7,759 bases of DNA, from NCBI GenBank assembly GCA_016200825.1, contig JACQEA010000091.1, positions 1 through 7,759 on the forward strand. Reading direction: 5' to 3'. Numbering within the stretch: position 1 is the stretch's first letter; every line of letters begins with the position of its first letter. A program made the translations under genes and the position numbers. Of the stretch, positions 5,378-7,759 are shown one piece after another. The stretch is from Chloroflexota bacterium. Its GTDB lineage: Bacteria > Chloroflexota > Anaerolineae > UBA4142. The notes below the pieces were generated by a model, which saw nothing but the letters and a program-made list of their open reading frames with translations, was not told where the DNA came from and did not search any database.

Positions 5378-6589
5378 ATGCAACCGACACTTTTCTCAGA
5401 TTCTTCTGCTCTCTCCGTTTCGCAACTTGTCCGCCAAATCAAAGATGTCGTCGAAGCAGATGAAATTCTGAACGATGTCTGGGTGCGCGGCGAAGTTTCC
5501 AATTTTTCTCAAGCCGCCTCGCGGCATGTTTATTTCACGCTCAAAGATCGCGACGCGCAAATCAAATGCGTGATGTGGCGCGATGACGCGGCGCGCGTGT
5601 TGCGTCTGCCTGAAAATGGCGAGGCGATTGAAGCGCACGGCCGCGTTTCCATGTACGAAACGCGCGGCGATGTGCAATTGTACGTTGACGAAATCAAACT
5701 CGCGGGCGCGGGCGCGTTGTGGCAAGAGTTTGAAAACTTGCGCGCGCGGCTTGACGCGGAAGGATTGTTCGATGCCGCGCGCAAGCGCGCGCTGCCGCAA
5801 TTTCCAAAAATAATCGGCGTGGTCACGTCGCGGCAAGGCGCGGTGCTGCGCGATATTTGCCGCGTGCTCGCGCGCCGCTATCCACTCGCGCAAGTTTTGC
5901 TCGCGCCGACGCTCGTGCAAGGCGCGGGCGCGGCGGAAATGGTTGCGAATCAAATCCAACGAATAAACAAATTTGATATTGATGTGCTCATCGTCGCGCG
6001 CGGCGGCGGTTCGATTGAAGATTTGTGGGCGTTCAACGCAGAAATTGTCGCGCGCGCGATTTACGATTCGCGCGTGCCGGTAATTAGCGCGGTGGGACAC
6101 GAAACCGATTTTACAATCGCGGATTTTGTCGCGGACGTGCGCGCGCCTACGCCGAGCGTCGCGGCGGAACTGGTCGCGCCCGAGGCGCGTGAATTGCGTG
6201 CGAGCGTACGTGCCGCGCAGATTCGGATCGCGCAAATTGCGCGCGAGAGAATCGGCGACGCGCGCGTGAATTTAGCGCGCCAAATTTACGCGCTGCGACG
6301 CAACTCGCCGCGCGCGCGCGTGGAGAACGATCGGCAGCGCGTGGATGAATTATCGCGGCGGCTCGCGGCGAGCATCGCGTCCTCGCTGGAATTGAGACGC
6401 GAAGAGTTGAACGGCGCAACGCGGCAACTGTCCGCGCTGAATCCAGATGCAACGCTCGCGCGCGGTTACGCGATTGTGCGCGAGAAAAAAAGTGGACGCG
6501 TGGTGAAGAAAAAATCGCAGGTCGCAAGGCGCACAGAAATTCGCGTGCGCGTAAGCGACGGAGAATTTGAAGCGGAGACGCGCGCGTGA
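5378..6589 (+). CDS. xseA: Exodeoxyribonuclease VII large subunit
   Basis: A protein of 403 residues, near the usual 400-450. Exonuclease VII degrades single-stranded DNA from both ends in the cytoplasm as a complex of XseA with several XseB. An N-terminal OB-fold (about 10-110, with DVWVRGEVSNF at 33-43) is followed by the catalytic domain: GVVTSRQGAVLRDI (147-160), ARGGGSIEDLWAFN (207-220), GHETDFTIADFVAD (240-253) and RAPTPSVAAEL (255-265). The C-terminal third is helical, Arg-rich and coiled-coil-like, ending in a small domain with ATLARGYAIV. ATG 5378 is chosen because residues 1-15 fit the family N-terminus and the frame upstream encodes nothing like it. No Shine-Dalgarno sequence precedes it; a hairpin and T-run lie directly upstream, so the mRNA may be leaderless or translated after read-through. 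No xseB follows: non-coding repeats start 7 nt after the stop. Confidence 0.95.
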   Translation: MQPTLFSDSSALSVSQLVRQIKDVVEADEILNDVWVRGEVSNFSQAASRHVYFTLKDRDAQIKCVMWRDDAARVLRLPENGEAIEAHGRVSMYETRGDVQLYVDEIKLAGAGALWQEFENLRARLDAEGLFDAARKRALPQFPKIIGVVTSRQGAVLRDICRVLARRYPLAQVLLAPTLVQGAGAAEMVANQIQRINKFDIDVLIVARGGGSIEDLWAFNAEIVARAIYDSRVPVISAVGHETDFTIADFVADVRAPTPSVAAELVAPEARELRASVRAAQIRIAQIARERIGDARVNLARQIYALRRNSPRARVENDRQRVDELSRRLAASIASSLELRREELNGATRQLSALNPDATLARGYAIVREKKSGRVVKKKSQVARRTEIRVRVSDGEFEAETRA

Positions 6590-6595
6590 ATCGCG

Positions 6596-6682
6596 CGTCA
6601 TTGCGAGGCGCATTTTGCCGAAGCAATCGCCTTGATTGGAATTTGGGGTTTGCTTCGCCGCCTTCGGCGGCTCGCAATGACG
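6596..6682. repeat. REP/MITE-like palindromic repeat, copy 1
   Basis: The outer arms CGTCATTGCGAG (6596-6607) and CTCGCAATGACG (6671-6682) are perfect inverted repeats. Inner arms CGAAGCAATC (6619-6628) and GTTTGCTTCG (6648-6657) pair with one mismatch. A short GCCGCC-TTC-GGCGGC hairpin lies in the 3' half. The TCATTGCGAG...GAAGCAATC pattern is a widespread type of intergenic palindromic repeat in bacteria. It has no coding capacity and begins 7 nt after xseA. Such elements are thought to be moved by transposases in trans or to act at transcript ends; neither is shown here. Confidence 0.8.
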
Positions 6683-6691
6683 CCGACGAAT

Positions 6692-6719
6692 TTGACACGC
6701 CACCCATTCGCGCTATAAT
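6692..6719 (+). promoter_or_regulatory. Consensus sigma70-type promoter of the small RNA unit
   Basis: TTGACA (6692-6697) and TATAAT (6714-6719) both match the consensus perfectly, with a 16-bp spacer. This is the strongest promoter in the window. Transcription should start near A6726. It lies 10 bp after REP copy 1 and shares the 14-mer CGCGCTATAATCGC (6709-6722) with the efp promoter. Confidence 0.85.
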
Positions 6720-6725
6720 CGCATC

Positions 6726-6871
6726 AACATTCTGAAAGGAGAAACGGACGAATGTATATTCGCACTCGCCGCATCGCTGGTCTCGTTGTGAACGCCTTGT
6801 CGTAGTGCGCCCATCGTCTGTTACCTAAGAAAATTTTTCAGAGACCGTGGGCGTAACGCTCACGGTTTTTT
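6726..6871 (+). ncRNA. Candidate structured small RNA of about 146 nt
   Basis: The predicted transcript runs from a perfect promoter to a rho-independent terminator. By eye it forms three nested helices: TCTGAAA (6731-6737) with TTTCAGA (6836-6842), 7 bp; ACGGACGA (6744-6751) with TCGTCTGT (6814-6821), 8 bp including one G-U; and CGCACT (6761-6766) with AGTGCG (6804-6809), 6 bp. Internal loops separate them, giving an irregular rod that ends in a terminator hairpin. The fold would flank and partly hide a ribosome binding site (GGAG, 6738-6741) and the ATG at 6752. I do not recognise it as a known RNA family. A 6S-like rod is a loose comparison only. It may be an independent RNA or the leader of the ABC transporter gene at 7095. 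Confidence 0.5.
6752..6805 (+). CDS. Possible 17-residue peptide within the small RNA
   Basis: ATG at 6752 opens a frame MYIRTRRIAGLVVNALS ending in TAG (6803-6805). AAAGGAG (6735-6741) precedes it at a spacing of 10 nt, which is a good site. The peptide is basic at 4-7 and then mildly hydrophobic. It matches nothing I know. It might be a leader peptide controlling the folding of the hairpins downstream, as in attenuators; it contains three Arg codons in a four-codon stretch (CGC ACT CGC CGC). The predicted RNA helices around its start argue against efficient translation. It could equally be chance within a non-coding RNA. Confidence 0.25.
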   Translation: MYIRTRRIAGLVVNALS

Positions 6872-6876
6872 ATTTT
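6844..6876 (+). terminator. Rho-independent terminator of the small RNA unit
   Basis: ACCGTGGGCG (6844-6853) pairs with CGCTCACGGT (6857-6866) over 10 bp with one G-U pair and a TAA loop. TTTTTTATTTT follows (6866-6876). The 3' arm can alternatively pair with 6907-6916. Confidence 0.85.
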
Positions 6877-6883
6877 GCTTTTG

Positions 6884-6902
6884 TCCGCGCGGCGCGCGCG
6901 GA
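6884..6902 (+). promoter_or_regulatory. GC-rich hairpin between two terminators
   Basis: TCCGCGCG (6884-6891) and CGCGCGGA (6895-6902) form a perfect 8-bp stem with a GCG loop. No T-run follows. In the alternative fold of the region it would sit inside the helix formed by 6858-6867 and 6907-6916. Confidence 0.5.
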
Positions 6903-6906
6903 AATG

Positions 6907-6939
6907 AACCGTGAGCATTTTGGTGGCTCGCGGTTTTTT
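6907..6939 (+). terminator. Second rho-independent terminator
   Basis: AACCGTGAGC (6907-6916) pairs with GCTCGCGGTT (6926-6935) over 10 bp with one wobble pair around a 9-nt loop. The T-run spans 6934-6939. Its 5' arm is the exact reverse complement of the 3' arm of the first terminator (6858-6867). Confidence 0.75.
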
Positions 6940-6949
6940 GTTGCGTCGT

Positions 6950-7053
6950 GTCATTGCGAGCACGTTCGCTTCGCTCAGTGTAAACTCCGCGAAGCAATCC
7001 CCTTATCGCGAGATGGAGATTGCTTCGTCGTAAAAATCACTCCTCGCAATGAC
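6950..7053. repeat. REP/MITE-like palindromic repeat, copy 2
   Basis: The outer arms GTCATTGCGAG (6950-6960) and CTCGCAATGAC (7043-7053) are perfect inverted repeats, and inner arms CGAAGCAATC (6990-6999) and GATTGCTTCG (7018-7027) pair perfectly. It is the same family as copy 1 but longer in the 5' half, with TTCGCTTCGCTCAGTG inserted after the outer arm. It lies between the second terminator and the ABC transporter gene, so any transcript reaching that gene from the upstream promoter would contain it. Confidence 0.8.
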
Positions 7054-7094
7054 GTTGTAATATCGTCTACCGTCCCACTTCAGGAGAATTTCAA

Positions 7095-7759
7095 ATGCAA
7101 AATGCAATCGCTCTCGATATTCAGCACGTCAGCAAAAAATTCAATCCAACGCAAATCGCGCGATTCAAACGCAACGGCGCGCTGAAACTTGTTGTCGCGG
7201 TGAATGATATGTCGGTGCAAGTGCAACGCGGTGAAATTTTCGGCGTGCTCGGTCCGAACGGCTCTGGCAAATCTACATTCATTCGCCTCATCTCGACGCT
7301 GTTAATACCGGATGAAGGCGCTGTAAAAATTTTCGGACTAGACATTCAGCGCGATGAGCGCGCGGTGCAGCGGCTCATCAATCGCGTGAGTGTGGACGCC
7401 GCGTTTTTCAAAAAACTTTCGCCGCTCGAAAATCTTTTGTACGGCGCGCGGCTGTACGGGTTGAGCGGCGCGGATGCGCGCGCGAAAATCGAAAAAATTC
7501 TCGCGCGATTAGAATTACGCGCGAACGCGCTCAATCGTCCGATGGAAGAAATGTCGCGCGGGATGCAACAAAAAGTCGCGGTGGCGCGCGCATTGCTCAC
7601 CGCGCCGATATTGCTGTTGCTCGACGAACCGACGACGGGACTCGACCCGCGCAGTAAGCGCGAAGTCCAAACGCTCGTGCGCGAATTGCGCGACACGCAC
7701 GACGCGACGATTGTGCTGACGACGCACGATATGCTCGAAGCCGACGCGCTGTGCGACCG
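7095..7759 (+). CDS. ABC transporter ATP-binding protein (incomplete, runs off the right edge)
   Basis: The frame is open from ATG 7095 to the edge, 221 complete residues of a protein usually near 250-330. It has the full set of nucleotide-binding-domain motifs: Walker A GPNGSGKST (53-61), signature SRGMQ (154-158, replacing the usual SGGMQ), Walker B LLLLDEP (173-179), D-loop GLD (182-184) and the switch His H211. About 16 extra basic residues lie between the first strand and the AVNDMS strand (about 17-32). Where the Q-loop glutamine is expected the sequence reads NRVSVDAAFFKKLSP, without Gln. The overall pattern is that of ATPases pairing with ABC-2-type permeases for export of drugs, polysaccharides or lipids; the permease, if adjacent, lies beyond the edge. 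AGGAG (7082-7086) lies 8 nt before the ATG. No good promoter is seen between REP copy 2 and the gene; TAATAT at 7058-7063 is a weak candidate. Confidence 0.93.
   Translation, partial: MQNAIALDIQHVSKKFNPTQIARFKRNGALKLVVAVNDMSVQVQRGEIFGVLGPNGSGKSTFIRLISTLLIPDEGAVKIFGLDIQRDERAVQRLINRVSVDAAFFKKLSPLENLLYGARLYGLSGADARAKIEKILARLELRANALNRPMEEMSRGMQQKVAVARALLTAPILLLLDEPTTGLDPRSKREVQTLVRELRDTHDATIVLTTHDMLEADALCD

Noticed and set aside
6350..6703. Minus-strand reading frame of 117 codons containing HCEPPKAAKQ-like residues
   Set aside because: It is the translation of the REP-like repeat and of xseA antisense, a well-known artefact. No ribosome site or family match.
6726..6871. Identification of the small RNA as 6S RNA or tmRNA
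   Set aside because: It is shorter than typical, and no diagnostic motif (tag peptide, tRNA-like ends, canonical central bubble) could be recognised by eye.
6596..7053. CRISPR array or insertion sequence
   Set aside because: There are only two palindromic copies, 354 bp apart, without regular spacers or a transposase gene.
6847..7185. Plus-strand reading frame of 112 codons between the terminator and the ABC gene
   Set aside because: It runs through two terminators and a palindromic repeat and overlaps the real ABC transporter gene in another frame.

Overview
The window looks like a piece of a bacterial chromosome, probably from the phylum Chloroflexota (an Anaerolineae-like lineage). This is an inference. 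It rests on the very frequent GCGC/CGCG words inside genes, the Yip1-type membrane protein, an elongation factor P with an arginine at its tip, and the gene mix. No rRNA, tRNA or CRISPR array is visible.

Layout. At the left edge (190 to 1, minus strand) is the N-terminal end of an unidentified membrane protein. A leader region with a perfect 15-bp palindrome, a full-length Shine-Dalgarno-like motif without a start codon, and a hairpin precedes a Yip1-family membrane protein gene (415-999), which ends at a clear terminator (1022-1057). Next come a small retroviral-type aspartic protease gene (1127-1501) whose base composition differs from its neighbours, and, 10 nt later, a DinG-type exonuclease-helicase gene starting with TTG (1512-4340). 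A good sigma70-type promoter (4377-4405) then drives efp (4442-5002), followed by a HicB-like antitoxin gene (5047-5280). The partner toxin gene hicA survives only as its first and last few codons (5277-5343) and is followed at once by a terminator (5346-5371). xseA (5378-6589), the large subunit of exonuclease VII, begins seven bases after that terminator.

The 505 bp between xseA and the next gene (6590-7094) hold no convincing protein gene but are densely structured. There are two REP/MITE-like palindromic repeats (6596-6682 and 6950-7053). Between them lie a consensus promoter (TTGACA, 16 bp, TATAAT), a short transcript that can fold into three nested helices and may instead encode a 17-residue peptide, a terminator, a GC hairpin and a second terminator. 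The 3' arm of the first terminator can also pair perfectly with the 5' arm of the second, as in an attenuator. This small RNA/attenuator module is the best candidate for something undescribed. An ABC transporter ATPase gene (7095 to the right edge, incomplete) follows.

How the genes relate. DinG and XseA are DNA-repair enzymes and EF-P is a translation factor. They are mostly separate transcription units, interrupted by accessory material: the foreign-looking protease gene, the decayed hicBA module and the REP repeats.
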